DNA of 64,000 bases from Danxiaibacter flavus (GTDB lineage Bacteria; Bacteroidota; Bacteroidia; Chitinophagales; Chitinophagaceae): assembly GCF_041060425.1 (NCBI RefSeq), contig NZ_JAULBC010000011.1:1-64000 (forward strand), given 5' to 3'. Positions 1 through 8,751 of the stretch are shown one piece after another. Below the pieces are notes generated by a model, which was given only the letters and a program-made list of their open reading frames with translations, searched no databases and was not told where the DNA came from. Position numbers and translations under genes: made by a program. The stretch's first letter is position 1; each line of letters starts with the position of its first letter.

Positions 1-78
1 GAGATGATAATTAGTTCTATGATTGAAGATCGTCGAGGTCCAAATGCGAAGCATCGCTTAAATGTCCTTCTATAATAC

Positions 79-258
79 GAGTGAATGGTGAATGGTGAAT
101 AGTGAAAGGCGCAAGCCGGTTAAGTAATGCAATGCAGCGCTGGTTATTACTATCCTTTGGGCGAGAGTTGTTATACTCCCTTATATGCCTCATATGGTTC
201 AAAAAAAATTCGCTTAAGTCAGCTTTAGGCTTTAAGCTTTGGGCTTTAAGCTTTTTCC
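79..258 (+). repeat. Composite repeat family A, copy 1
   Basis: A heptamer tract (GTGAATG, GTGAATG, GTGAATA, about 80-106) is followed by a unique middle with the phrase CTTATATGCC and an A-run, and then a second heptamer tract (GCTTTAG, GCTTTAA, GCTTTGG, about 221-256). The same order is seen in the three tandem copies near 15 kb and, inverted, near 32 kb. The element ends only a few bases from the stop of the antiporter gene. Nothing in the first 263 bases looks like a gene. Confidence 0.7.
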
Positions 259-263
259 TGTGC

Positions 264-1853
264 CTACAACCTCCTCAATCTTTCCTCCTCCAGGTCTATC
301 TGGTACATTTGCGCACGGATAATTCCCTCGTCAATCTTAGGATCTTTATTCAATTCTTCAAGGTACTGCCGCTGCACATTAAGCATTTCAATAAACACAG
401 CTTTTGTTTTTTTATTCATCCAGCTGTCGTCTGAAGCTTTGGTCTTTTTCTCCCATGTTTCCAGCAATTTACTTACGCCTTCGTTGGGGTCAGGATCGTT
501 TTCATATCTCTTTTTTAAATACTCGTGAACATGATGCTTTAAACCATCTTTCAATTGCCGCCTGGTTTGTTCCGCCGATTCTTCCATGATCGTGCCGTCA
601 AACACGCGCCAGCGACGGATGAGCCAGGGCAGTGTTAGTCCCTGCACCACAAGCGTGAGTAAAATCACAATGAACGTGATAAACAGGATCAGGTTGCGGT
701 GTGGAAAGGCCGGGCCGGTGCCATCATTTAATAAGATGGGTATGGACAGTGCCGCAGCAAGTGATACCACGCCGCGCATGCCCGACCAGCCTAAAACAAG
801 TGGTAGCAGCAATCTTCTGAGACGGGAGCCGGCTCTTGGCAAAACGCCCGGGCGGAAGATCATTGTCGCGAGCATAGCCACGTATGAGCTGATGATCCTG
901 GCGCCGATGAGTACACCTGTAACCATCACGCCATAGCCAATGGCCGTATGCAGGTCAATGCCTTTCGCACGCAGACCGCCAACAATTTCAGGGAGCTCCA
1001 GGCCAATGATCAGAAATACAATTCCATTCAGTATAAACACAAAACTCTCCCAAACATTAAATCCCTGGATGCGGCTGGCACTATTCAGGAAAAAAAGTCT
1101 TTTAGAGGACATATACAGACCACCGCTCACCACTGCAAGCACCCCTGAAGAACCTGCCTGTTCTGCTACCCAATACATGAAATATGGCTCAATAAGTGTG
1201 AGCGCTATGTCTGACGAAGGCTCCGTAGGAAGTCGCTTTTGCACCTGGACAAAGATCCAGCCGAGTGCCAAACCAATACCGACGCCGCCAAATACCATCC
1301 ACAAAAAATTGACAGCCGCGTGTTGCCATACAAACCGGCCGGTACCAACAGCAGCTAACGCAAAACGGAAAATAATCAAAGAAGATGCGTCGTTGAGCAG
1401 ACTCTCACCTTCAAGAATGGCAGAAGTGGACCGGGGGATCTTGACAAACTTTGTGATGGCACCCGCGCTAACGGCGTCAGGCGGCGCGACAATTCCGCCG
1501 AGAACAAAACCCAGTGCAAGTGTGAATCCCGGTATATAATGGCTGGTGAACAGTGCGACTGATAATGCTGTAAAGAAGACCACCAGAAAGGCAAAACTGG
1601 TAATGATCCGCCACCATTTTTTCATCTCTTTAAACGAAATACTCCAGCAAGCCTCGAACAGCAATGGCGGAAGGAAGATGAAAAATATAAGATCGGGGTC
1701 AACTCGTAATATGGGTAAGCCGGGAATAAAACTAATGAGCAGCCCTGCCACCACCAGCAGAATGGGATAAGCAATTTTTAGCCTGGCCGCCAACATCTCC
1801 AGTAAAACAACAGCGGCAATCATTGCGAGCAGAAACGGCAGGATTGTGTGCAT
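264..1853 (-). CDS. Na+/H+ antiporter, CPA1 (NhaP/NHE) family
   Basis: A 529-residue inner-membrane cation/proton antiporter. The first ~410 residues are a run of about 12 hydrophobic helices. The conserved CPA1 core is visible: a PPDAV segment with D126 and the ND pair N154-D155 within EGESLLNDASS, the signature of electroneutral Na+(K+)/H+ exchange. Residues ~420-529 form a charged cytoplasmic tail rich in Glu, Lys and Arg, with helical LLETWEKK and YQIDLEEERLRR segments, as in bacterial NhaP proteins with a regulatory tail. It is a single gene with no operon partner. The ion cannot be deduced (Na+, K+ or Li+). Likely roles are pH and salt homeostasis. Family assignment is firm. Confidence 0.93.
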   Translation of the reverse strand: MHTILPFLLAMIAAVVLLEMLAARLKIAYPILLVVAGLLISFIPGLPILRVDPDLIFFIFLPPLLFEACWSISFKEMKKWWRIITSFAFLVVFFTALSVALFTSHYIPGFTLALGFVLGGIVAPPDAVSAGAITKFVKIPRSTSAILEGESLLNDASSLIIFRFALAAVGTGRFVWQHAAVNFLWMVFGGVGIGLALGWIFVQVQKRLPTEPSSDIALTLIEPYFMYWVAEQAGSSGVLAVVSGGLYMSSKRLFFLNSASRIQGFNVWESFVFILNGIVFLIIGLELPEIVGGLRAKGIDLHTAIGYGVMVTGVLIGARIISSYVAMLATMIFRPGVLPRAGSRLRRLLLPLVLGWSGMRGVVSLAAALSIPILLNDGTGPAFPHRNLILFITFIVILLTLVVQGLTLPWLIRRWRVFDGTIMEESAEQTRRQLKDGLKHHVHEYLKKRYENDPDPNEGVSKLLETWEKKTKASDDSWMNKKTKAVFIEMLNVQRQYLEELNKDPKIDEGIIRAQMYQIDLEEERLRRL

Positions 1854-2029
1854 TGATATTTATTTGTAGTTCGGTTTAATGTAAGATACTCCAAAATAGA
1901 AAAACTGAAGTGAAGGTGAGCGCCAATTATAGTACCGGGAAGCGACCTGGCAGTATATGCGTAAGCTTGTTGTGACATTTAAATTGTACGCATCAATTTC
2001 AAAACATCACATTTGCAAACATGACGTAT

Positions 2030-2545
2030 GGCTTCAGCGAAGCCTCCTGTTTGTAGAAACACCAGATTTGAAATCGGCATCCGACTCCAGCGGATTCTCC
2101 GGTAAAGCTTTTTACAGGAAGCTCCTAACGGAGCAAAATTATCTATTATGGGCAAGCGGCTCTGGCGCGAGTGTTCGGCTCCGCCGGCCACTCGTGTCTA
2201 TTAAATTCTCCCCGATTGCATCGGGGATAGTGAAGAAAAGGTTTGTTAGGAGTAAAAACACCCTGGTTGCAATAACTTTAGCCTTTAATGATGTGCTGTT
2301 TCTTTATCGCCGATGCAATCGGCTTGGAATTAGACAAGAATGGTCCTTCGGAACACTCGCGCCAGAGCAACAAACAGGATGCTTCTATGGAGCGGGCCAT
2401 AGTTGCAATAATTTTTGCCTTTAATGATGTGCTGTTTCTTTAACGCCGATGCAATCGGCTTGGAATTAGTAGACACGAGTGATCCTTCGGAACACTCGCG
2501 CCAGATCAGAACACTCGCGCCAGATCAGCCCCAGATCAGGCCAGG
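2030..2545. repeat. Family D hairpin-rich repeat cluster
   Basis: The cluster holds a 68-bp direct repeat (2266-2333 and 2402-2469, only a few mismatches), each copy containing the palindrome GCCGATGCAATCGGC. Other small hairpins are GCTCCTAACGGAGC and CCCCGATTGCATCGGGG. The phrase GAACACTCGCGCCAGA occurs three times. The left part (CTCCTGTTTGTAGAAA, TTTTACAGGAAGCTCC) recurs at 33105-33265, so this is a dispersed family. It resembles REP-like extragenic elements. Confidence 0.7.
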
Positions 2546-2707
2546 TCAGTCTTGATGTCCCTTGTGCTCTTTGTTCATAGGGCGTTGCCCCATGCTAATG
2601 CTTCGACGCCTTCAGCGTCGGTCTACATGATGATCACTTTTATGATTGAGTTGCGGCGTTCTCAATGCGAAGCATCTCTTAAATGTCCTTACATGTCTTA
2701 TATGGTT

Positions 2708-2733
2708 TAAAAAACAGGCCGGCTTAGCCGGCT
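2708..2733 (-). terminator. Hairpin plus T-tract downstream of the sugar dehydrogenase gene
   Basis: On the minus strand the stem GCCGGC-TAA-GCCGGC is followed at once by a T-run (CTGTTTTTTAAA), the form of a Rho-independent terminator. It lies about 105 bp past the stop of the gene ending at 2838. It sits inside sequence shared with dispersed repeats, so the terminator role is inference. Confidence 0.55.
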
Positions 2734-2837
2734 ATTATCTTTATCAATTAAAATCACATTGCTGGTTTCATCTTTGCTTTCGCCCCTTCAAGGTTTGATG
2801 ACAATTCAATTCAGCTTCCTGTTTTTTTTAGCCAGCG

Positions 2838-4289
2838 TTATTTCCTTCCTTTGTTCAAAATATAACCAGCTATTTTATCAATTTCATCTTTTGTGAGAAC
2901 GCCTCTCCATGCAGGCATTCCTTTGGAGATGATCCCGTCTCTTATTGAACGGATTATATCACTCTTTTGACCGCCATGCACCCAGTTGTCGTCAACAAGA
3001 CTAGGTACTTTATCCTTTCCTTCCAATGATGCACCATGGCAACTCGCGCAAAGCTGGGCATATAGTACTTCTGGTTTCCTTTCTGAATTGCCCGGCGGCT
3101 TCGGTGCCGTGTTATTGATCGCCTGTATCATTGTGCCGCTGGTCTCCAGGTTGATCGCCCTGTCTCTTTCTCCCGGTTTGGCCGGCCTGATGTGCAATAG
3201 CAGATCGTAACCTTTCTCGCCCACAGTCATATTTGTCTCAGGCGGATCGATCATGGAGGTTGAAATGTATAATGTACCATCCGGACCTTCTGCCAGCGCG
3301 CGAATGCGGCCAAACATATTTTTGAAAAGAAAATTATAGGCTGTGATCTGCTGATTTTTCAGCGTGACATTTAAAATTGCTTCTCCGCGCATGTTTCCTG
3401 CTAGTAAATGTCCTTTCAATGCGGGGAAGGCTTTGCCGGAATAAAACAAGGCTTCGGCTGGCCCGATTGACGGACTGAATTCCATTAATGATTTGGTCAT
3501 TCCCGGCTTGACGTCTCTGTGATGAATAACCGGCCAACCGTAATTTTTGCCTTTACTGATGAGGTTTACTTCATCGCCGCCCGTTGGGCCATGTTCAGTA
3601 TTGAACAGCAAATTGGTTCCCGGCTGAAAGGCAATTCCCTGTGAATTGCGATGTCCGTAAGTCCAGATCTCGTGCCGTGCAGTGTCGTTTGACATGAATG
3701 GATTATCAGCAGGAATACTACCATCATCATTCAGTCGCAGGATTTTTCCATTAAATGCTTTCAGATCCTGCGAAAGCATCGGCATGTCCGCATCTCCGGT
3801 AGTGATATATAGTTTTTTATCCGGCCCAAACTTCAGGCGGCATCCTGTATGGTTGTGTGATGCGGGAATACCTTCAATAATTGTTTTGGGATTGATCAGC
3901 GAATCATCGACATACTCATATCTTGCGACACGCAATAAAGATTTATCATCATCCCGGTGATTATAGGCCAGGTAAAGGAAGTGGTTCCTTGCAAAGTCGG
4001 GATGCAGGCAAAGACCGAGCAGACCGCGCTTTCCCTCAACTTCTATATCCGGCACCTGCAGCACAGGTTTGGGATCCAATCTGCCGTCAGCATATTTTCT
4101 GACCTTACCATTGCGCTCTGTAAAAAGCATATCGCCCGACGGCAGGAAGCAAATATCCCACGGAACGATCAGGCTGCTGGCAAGGGTATCCACAACAACG
4201 AGTGTGCCTTCCGCACGATCGGCGGGATGATAAAAACCTGAAATGAGCAGTACGGTGAGTATTGTTACCGCTAACAGTATTTTTTTCAT
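2838..4289 (-). CDS. Secreted PQQ-type sugar dehydrogenase (Asd/YliI-like) with C-terminal cytochrome c domain
   Basis: A 483-residue exported protein with an N-terminal hydrophobic signal segment (LLAVTILTVLLISG). Residues ~30-370 form the six-bladed propeller of soluble aldose sugar dehydrogenases: SLIVPWDICFLP at the start, ASHNHTGCRLKFGPD (catalytic-His region), then EHGPTGGDEVN and KNYGWP. The C-terminal ~75 residues are a class I cytochrome c: CASCH haem-binding motif (C414, C417, H418) and a likely axial Met at 458 in KGMPAW. The family oxidises aldoses to lactones with PQQ and passes electrons to haem; fusion lets transfer occur within one chain. The neighbour at 4437-5480 is a lactonase-like protein, suggesting oxidation then lactone opening in the periplasm. 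Substrate unknown. Confidence 0.9.
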   Translation of the reverse strand: MKKILLAVTILTVLLISGFYHPADRAEGTLVVVDTLASSLIVPWDICFLPSGDMLFTERNGKVRKYADGRLDPKPVLQVPDIEVEGKRGLLGLCLHPDFARNHFLYLAYNHRDDDKSLLRVARYEYVDDSLINPKTIIEGIPASHNHTGCRLKFGPDKKLYITTGDADMPMLSQDLKAFNGKILRLNDDGSIPADNPFMSNDTARHEIWTYGHRNSQGIAFQPGTNLLFNTEHGPTGGDEVNLISKGKNYGWPVIHHRDVKPGMTKSLMEFSPSIGPAEALFYSGKAFPALKGHLLAGNMRGEAILNVTLKNQQITAYNFLFKNMFGRIRALAEGPDGTLYISTSMIDPPETNMTVGEKGYDLLLHIRPAKPGERDRAINLETSGTMIQAINNTAPKPPGNSERKPEVLYAQLCASCHGASLEGKDKVPSLVDDNWVHGGQKSDIIRSIRDGIISKGMPAWRGVLTKDEIDKIAGYILNKGRK

Positions 4290-4385
4290 AAAAGATGTTG
4301 GTTGATCTCGCTAAACTTTTGCCAAGCTAATGCCAAATTGTGGAAATGAGGGTTATTTTTTTTCGGATTAGCCAATGTTTATAAT

Positions 4386-4414
4386 GTGTCCTACACTTTC
4401 AAAGTGCAGGATAC
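4386..4414. other. Imperfect inverted repeat between two minus-strand genes
   Basis: GTGTCCTACACTT and AAGTGCAGGATAC pair around a TTTC-type loop to give a stem of about 12 bp with one mismatch. It lies between the stop of the lactonase gene (4437) and the start of the dehydrogenase gene (4289). No strong T-tract follows, so it could be a weak terminator, an mRNA-end structure or an operator. Confidence 0.4.
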
Positions 4415-4436
4415 ATTGCAAGGCTCCGATGCATCG

Positions 4437-5480
4437 TTATTTGTGCAGTTTAATCCTTAGCACGACATCATCTGCAGTAATAAACAGGACGCTTTTATTT
4501 TCATTAAATGCGCAGTTGGAAGTTTTTCTGTTGAATACTTTAATCAGCCCGATCAACTTACCCGCAGGCGAAATTATGTTAACGCCGTCTGGCCCCGCAG
4601 CAAAGATATTTCCATACTGATCAATCTTAAACCCATCACCACCTTGTTTTACTGTGGCCCGTGACATGAGATCTGTTCCGTCCAGCAATACCCCCCCACT
4701 TTTTATGTTGCCTTTGTCATCAAGGTTGTAAGCATACCATTTGGGATTTTTATCGGCGCTGCTTGCAACGTATAATGTCTTTTCATCGTTAGAGAGTGCA
4801 ATGCCGTTTGGTCTTTGTATTGAATCGATCAGTAATGATAATTTTCCGCCGGTATCAATTTTATAAACGCCTTCAATCGCCAGTTCTCTTGTTGAATCTT
4901 TCTCGCGCTGGGGAAGTCCGTAAATAGGATCAGTGAAATAAATATTGTTTTTGCTGTCGGTTACAAGATCATTCGGACTATTAAATTTTTTGCCATTGTA
5001 ATTTGCTGCAAGCACTGTAAATGAAGGTTGAGGAGAAGAAAGGTTGGCGTTCATTCTTGCTATTTGCCTGTTGCCGGACTGGCACAACAAGAGCTGGCCT
5101 TTTCTATCTAATGTAAGGCCGTTAGCACCATCTTCGCCGCCAATGCGTTTAACTGATCCGGTGTAGCCGGAGGGTGTTAAGTATAGCTTTGCGGAATCAT
5201 TTTCTGTCCATTGGTAAACCTTATTTTCCGGCACGTCAGAGAATAACAGCATTTGTTTATCTGCAATCCAAACAGGCCCTTCACTCCATGTATAGCCTTT
5301 TGCAATTATGTCAATAGTTGCACTGCTGTCGATTGCATTTGAAGCTGTGGCATCATAAATAAGGATCTTTCCGATAGCACTGTCTGCAGATTGTTCAGCC
5401 TGTTTATTGTTGTTATTATTTTCTCCGCAGGAGCAATATATCATAAAGTGTAAGGAGGCAATGGCAAGAATTTTTTTCAT
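4437..5480 (-). CDS. SMP-30/gluconolactonase/LRE-family lipoprotein
   Basis: A 347-residue protein with a lipoprotein signal (hydrophobic start, then YCSCGENNNN with a lipobox-like Cys), so it is probably anchored on the periplasmic side or outer membrane. The rest is the six-bladed SMP-30 propeller: EGPVWIADKQMLLFSDVPEN (the metal-binding Glu region at the start), FNSPNDLVTDSKNNIYFTDP, RPNGIALSNDEKTLYVA, and a late GGDGFKIDQYGNIF blade. The family includes gluconolactonases and other divalent-metal lactonases. It lies 147 bp upstream of, and on the same strand as, a PQQ-type sugar dehydrogenase, consistent with hydrolysing the lactone produced there. The exact lactone cannot be read from sequence. 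Confidence 0.88.
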   Translation of the reverse strand: MKKILAIASLHFMIYCSCGENNNNNKQAEQSADSAIGKILIYDATASNAIDSSATIDIIAKGYTWSEGPVWIADKQMLLFSDVPENKVYQWTENDSAKLYLTPSGYTGSVKRIGGEDGANGLTLDRKGQLLLCQSGNRQIARMNANLSSPQPSFTVLAANYNGKKFNSPNDLVTDSKNNIYFTDPIYGLPQREKDSTRELAIEGVYKIDTGGKLSLLIDSIQRPNGIALSNDEKTLYVASSADKNPKWYAYNLDDKGNIKSGGVLLDGTDLMSRATVKQGGDGFKIDQYGNIFAAGPDGVNIISPAGKLIGLIKVFNRKTSNCAFNENKSVLFITADDVVLRIKLHK

Positions 5481-5550
5481 GATGGCAGTGGTTCAGAAAG
5501 GTGTATTAAATGAGCAATCAATCGTAATATAATAAATGGGCGGCAAATAA

Positions 5551-5665
5551 AAAACTCTGTGCAACTCCTGTCACTTCTCCGGCTGTATCTCTGTGTAATA
5601 AATAAAAACGTTACACGGAGTTACACAAAGGAGACACAGAGTTGCACAGAGACTGTTCTACATGA
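5551..5665. repeat. Family E low-complexity tract (ACAGAG/CACGGAG)
   Basis: The stretch reads as alternating AACTCTGTGCAAC / CTGTGTAATAA and GTTACACGGAG / GACACAGAG phrases. The two halves are complementary in character and could fold. The same vocabulary recurs at 11.6, 12.2, 20.9, 27.4, 29.2 and 36.3 kb. Confidence 0.6.
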
Positions 5666-5732
5666 GGAATTTAAAAAATTCCGCGCCAGGTTAAGGGATG
5701 CAATTAACGCTACCTGTTTCACCTTTCACTAT

Positions 5733-5814
5733 TGGCTATTCACCATTCACTTGTTCTCATCACCTTTCACTATTGACTATTCACCATTCACTTGCATTGA
5801 TCATTTTTCGCCAT
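5733..5814. repeat. Heptamer tracts (TTCACTA/TTCACCA)
   Basis: Two runs of degenerate heptamers (TTCACTA, TTGACTA, TTCACCA) separated by about 20 bp. They are the complement of the GTGAATA/GTGAATG tract that begins family A elements. The run abuts the stop of the gene ending at 5815. Confidence 0.65.
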
Positions 5815-6996
5815 TCACTCGACCTTCATCCCATCCATTCTATCCATCCTCGCAACAATTCCCCATCCATAAAAATAGTTTGCCAGCCCGATCAGGATCT
5901 CGTTTTTTCCTTCTTTGAGCGATAATTTTATCTGCGCATTTTCTATTGTGCAGCGGCCGTCGTTCTTTTGTTGCGGCGTGCCAAAATAATTTTTATCGAC
6001 ATACAGGAGCTGACCATTTAAAAAGAACCAAACCTCATCACTGAAACCAAAGCTCAATGTTCTTTCCTGTGCTTTATCTGAATAAACAGTAGTCTTCACC
6101 CAGGCCATCCGGCGTTGGTCATTTGGCCGCGAGCCATAAATCCTGGTAAGGTTCACTATGCCGCGGTTTTCTGCTTGAACGGGTGTCCATTGTGTAGTGC
6201 TGTCGGGCAATTCGGACTGCGTTAGTTTGCCATACATACTGGGCAACTGCATCACAAGATCTTTGCCGAACGGAAAATCTTTTGGTGGGCTTACCTGCCA
6301 GTTCTTTAAATAGCGGCTGTCGTTGTAAATGCCGGTGTATCCGGATTCGGGAGCCAGAGCCTCTGTAGCATCCGGCGTTATGGTGAGGTTGGCGTAAATA
6401 ACATTACCACTGAGTGAAATTCCTCCGCTTTTTTGTCTGCCTTCCAACTGCGGCACCATCAGGGCCGGTTTTGACATATCATTTACATAAGCTTTCATCT
6501 GATTGCCGGACACCACAAGCTTTACATGGTTCCACCCGGTTTGCTGTATGGTAGCTCCGGCCTGGTACTCATCACTCAAGTCCCAGATGCTCATACCGTC
6601 AATGATTGCAGCATATTGAAGGGTAGTTCTAACCAAAGATGTTACCGGCCCAAACGACCTGATATAAAAGTTCTCACCATTTTTCCTGTCATCAGACATG
6701 CGGAAATTGATACCCGGAAATCCCATTCCGGTCAGTGCGACATCAAACTCAATTGTACCGTTTGCGAATTGATGATTTTTTAAGAAAGCCTGGTAATACG
6801 CGCCGTTCTTACCTTTCATAACATCCGTCGAGTTTTGTTTTACGAATTCAATTTTAGAGCTGTCGTATTCCCAGGATGCTGCGGTCATGGGGATTGTTAT
6901 TTTCTGTGCAAAGCATGCGCAGGAGGTAAGTATGCAATAAAAGAGCAATAGTTTTTTTCGCGAAATATAGTTTTGAAGGAGGGGGGAATTTTTCAT
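5815..6996 (-). CDS. Secreted protein with ConA-like (DUF1080/LamG-type) domain
   Basis: A 393-residue exported protein; the signal segment is KKLLLFYCILTSCACFAQ, probably cleaved after FAQ. Residues ~35-210 look like a concanavalin-like jelly roll: FANGTIEFDVAL, GINFRMSDD, GWNHVKLVVSGNQMKAYVND and GGISLSGNVIYANL are the standard strand sequence of DUF1080/3-keto-disaccharide hydrolase-like domains. Residues ~260-390 form a second beta-sandwich (SFGFSDEVWFFLNGQLLY, KEGKNEILIGLANYFYGWG) resembling carbohydrate-binding add-ons of glycosidases. It could be a sugar-binding or hydrolytic protein; catalytic residues cannot be assigned. The last residues (MDRMDGMKVE) come from a short GATG-rich repeat. 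Confidence 0.75.
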   Translation of the reverse strand: MKNSPLLQNYISRKKLLLFYCILTSCACFAQKITIPMTAASWEYDSSKIEFVKQNSTDVMKGKNGAYYQAFLKNHQFANGTIEFDVALTGMGFPGINFRMSDDRKNGENFYIRSFGPVTSLVRTTLQYAAIIDGMSIWDLSDEYQAGATIQQTGWNHVKLVVSGNQMKAYVNDMSKPALMVPQLEGRQKSGGISLSGNVIYANLTITPDATEALAPESGYTGIYNDSRYLKNWQVSPPKDFPFGKDLVMQLPSMYGKLTQSELPDSTTQWTPVQAENRGIVNLTRIYGSRPNDQRRMAWVKTTVYSDKAQERTLSFGFSDEVWFFLNGQLLYVDKNYFGTPQQKNDGRCTIENAQIKLSLKEGKNEILIGLANYFYGWGIVARMDRMDGMKVE

Positions 6997-7554
6997 GTTG
7001 GCAATTTTTTTATCAAACTATTGCGGTTACAGGAAGGATGAAAGTTTTTTCGACGAACGAATGAATTTGACATATCAAGTTTGGTAATGGTTTATAAAAC
7101 TTGTTGCTGGTACCAATGACAGATTTTATAACAGTTGCCATTTTTCCCGTAGGGAATTAAGCTCAATAGAATGATGGAATCGAGAACCTCTAGCCCGTTA
7201 GGGCTTTAACCAATTAACGGGGTTAATGTCCTACGGACAACAAGGACCTTGTATGTTAGGATTTTCTATTAAGCTATAAGCCCTACGGGCTATCGACAAA
7301 AAGTGCAATGTCATCTCTTTTTGATTGTGGTTAACCAAATTAATCGTCGATATGATGGTGAGTTTGAATCAGTGATTATGAAATTAAACAAGTGGTAATG
7401 CAAGTGTTAAAAATAGATGGAATGAGATCAGGGAAAATAAATACCGGAGTAGTTAACAGGCCTGCGCCTGCATCGTTCCCTTGAGCAAATCATGTGGCGT
7501 GCACGATATGATGCTAAGGCACACGCTTGCAAATAAAGTGCGATTGCCGCCCTG
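6997..7554. other. 558-bp intergenic region occupied by a family B element
   Basis: No gene seen. Most of the interval (7107-7490) is a REP-like repeat described separately. The first 110 bp are AT-rich and may hold the promoter of the minus-strand gene starting at 6996. Confidence 0.6.
7107..7490 (+). repeat. Family B REP-like hairpin element, copy 1
   Basis: The element contains a series of small palindromes with CCTACGG/CCGTAGG cores: TTTCCCGTAGGGAA, AGCCCGTTAGGGCT, GTCCTACGGAC and AGCCCTACGGGCT. It then has ATTGTGGTTAACCAAAT and CGTCGATATGA. The same order occurs inverted at 54640-54920 and in part at 52917-53150, where the CTGCATCGT end is also shared. It has no coding capacity. REP-like elements of this kind are usually moved by RAYT transposases encoded elsewhere; none is in this window. 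Confidence 0.75.
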
Positions 7555-8301
7555 TCATTTCATAGCGAGTGCTCTTTCTTTCCACTTTTCTACATTAACG
7601 CCCTTTATAATAAGCCATAAACACAGCGATAGTTCTCCGATGAACGGGGGGATCATAATTACAGGAAACAGTATTGATGCAACTTTTGGAGCGAGAATAA
7701 GCGCGAAACTATTTATAAGATAACATGCACCCGCTATTTGCATCATAATACCAATTGCTTTTGGTAAGAAGCCTGAAGCATAGATCAGGTATCCTTCAAC
7801 AAGACAAACCGCGCCAAAAAATATAAGGCCGATGCCAAAACCATAGCTATGTGTCCGTACTGCGATATATGCCAATGCCTGAAGCTGCTCCGGACTAAAT
7901 ACCTTTAAATAATCAGGATCCTGCAAGAGGAACAAGGGGAGAAGAAGATTTAATTTATTGGCTACCAACACCGCCGTCTGGATCAAATTAAGCAGGACGA
8001 CAAGCAAAGCAAGACGTTTGTGTACAGGTTTCAGCAGCACATACAACATAAGCATTAAAACAACATCGCCTATGTGCATGATGAGGTCACCCGCAATACC
8101 TATTCGCCACAACAAAGGTGACGCCATAATATTATTTGCTGATTCGGCTGCGTTGCCCGGTACAATGATTGCGTTTCTCACAAACATCTCGCCAAACAGG
8201 CCGGCTGCAATTATAATCAAATATGTAACACCGCCTATTCGTGCATATCTGTTAGGAGAAGTTGTTGTGATATGATTATTCATATCATCTAATTTAATCA
8301 A
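7555..8301 (-). CDS. DUF4386-family integral membrane protein
   Basis: A 248-residue protein with about six or seven hydrophobic helices. The opening YARIGGVTYLIIIAAGLFGE and the following loop with a conserved Arg (FVRNAIIVPG) are typical of DUF4386 proteins, as are HIGDVVLMLMLY and the Phe/Gly-rich FGIGLIFFGAVCLVEG helix. The molecular function of the family is not known to me. ATG codons are available at residues 1 and 7; the second (MNNHITT) is also plausible. Transcribed alone, with a repeat element downstream. Confidence 0.8.
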   Translation of the reverse strand: MIKLDDMNNHITTTSPNRYARIGGVTYLIIIAAGLFGEMFVRNAIIVPGNAAESANNIMASPLLWRIGIAGDLIMHIGDVVLMLMLYVLLKPVHKRLALLVVLLNLIQTAVLVANKLNLLLPLFLLQDPDYLKVFSPEQLQALAYIAVRTHSYGFGIGLIFFGAVCLVEGYLIYASGFLPKAIGIMMQIAGACYLINSFALILAPKVASILFPVIMIPPFIGELSLCLWLIIKGVNVEKWKERALAMK

Positions 8302-8751
8302 AAAAAATAAGCCGATAATTAAGGAAAATGAGGGAATGCACGAGTGCCCTTTCGGAACATCAAGCCATTCATAAGTACGAGTTACGAAGCCCGCCCGCGC
8401 CGAATGCGCATTCGGACGGGTACGAAGTACTTAGTTGCAGACTCGCTCTGTTTTTTGCAGACTTCGAATCCGTTAGTATCGACTTATCTCTGGATAAAGG
8501 GTGATAAACAAAACTGGATACAATCTGAATAGTTCGCCTTAGGCTGTGGCAGTGCAAATGATGTAAGCTGCATCTTTCACTATTCACTTTTCACTATTCT
8601 TATTCCGTCCTTAAGCTTTTCACCCGGTTAGCAATGAAGGCTTTTGAAGCACAAAGCACTTGACATAGCCTTATTTTCATCGCCTAAAAAGGCTTATTGG
8701 AACCTTTGTAGGCCGCACCTTTCACTATTCACCATTCACTTTTCACCATCC
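8302..8751. other. Intergenic region with heptamer tracts and a gene remnant
   Basis: No complete gene. The interval holds TTCACTA-type heptamer tracts at about 8575-8600 and 8721-8751 and, between them, a short fragment of a second FtsX permease 3' end (8600-8653). Part of the left side (8390-8460) has GAATGCGCATTCG, a perfect palindrome. Confidence 0.6.
8600..8653 (-). pseudogene. 3'-terminal remnant of an FtsX-family permease gene
   Basis: Read on the minus strand this stretch encodes KAFIANRVKSLRTE followed by a stop. The intact gene next to it ends KAAVANPVKSLRTE and the paralogue at 43734-46124 ends KAAIANPVKSLRTE. No start or upstream homology is visible, so only about 17 codons survive. 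A heptamer tract follows both the remnant and the intact gene, suggesting a duplicated end that later decayed or was cut by recombination. Confidence 0.6.

Larger units (their letters stand above)
1854..2837. other. Gene-free 984-bp intergenic region with repeats
   Basis: No convincing gene. An open frame at 1957-2424 is built mostly from repeat sequence and is not counted. The region carries family D hairpin repeats (about 2030-2545) and, near the right end, a terminator-like hairpin for the sugar dehydrogenase gene. The segment at about 2680-2720 resembles the middle of family A elements (CTTATATGG followed by TTTAAAAAA). Confidence 0.7.

Noticed and set aside
1957..2424. 155-codon open frame on the plus strand
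   Set aside because: It runs through family D hairpin repeats, has an unlikely composition and covers a 68-bp direct repeat; a repeat artefact.
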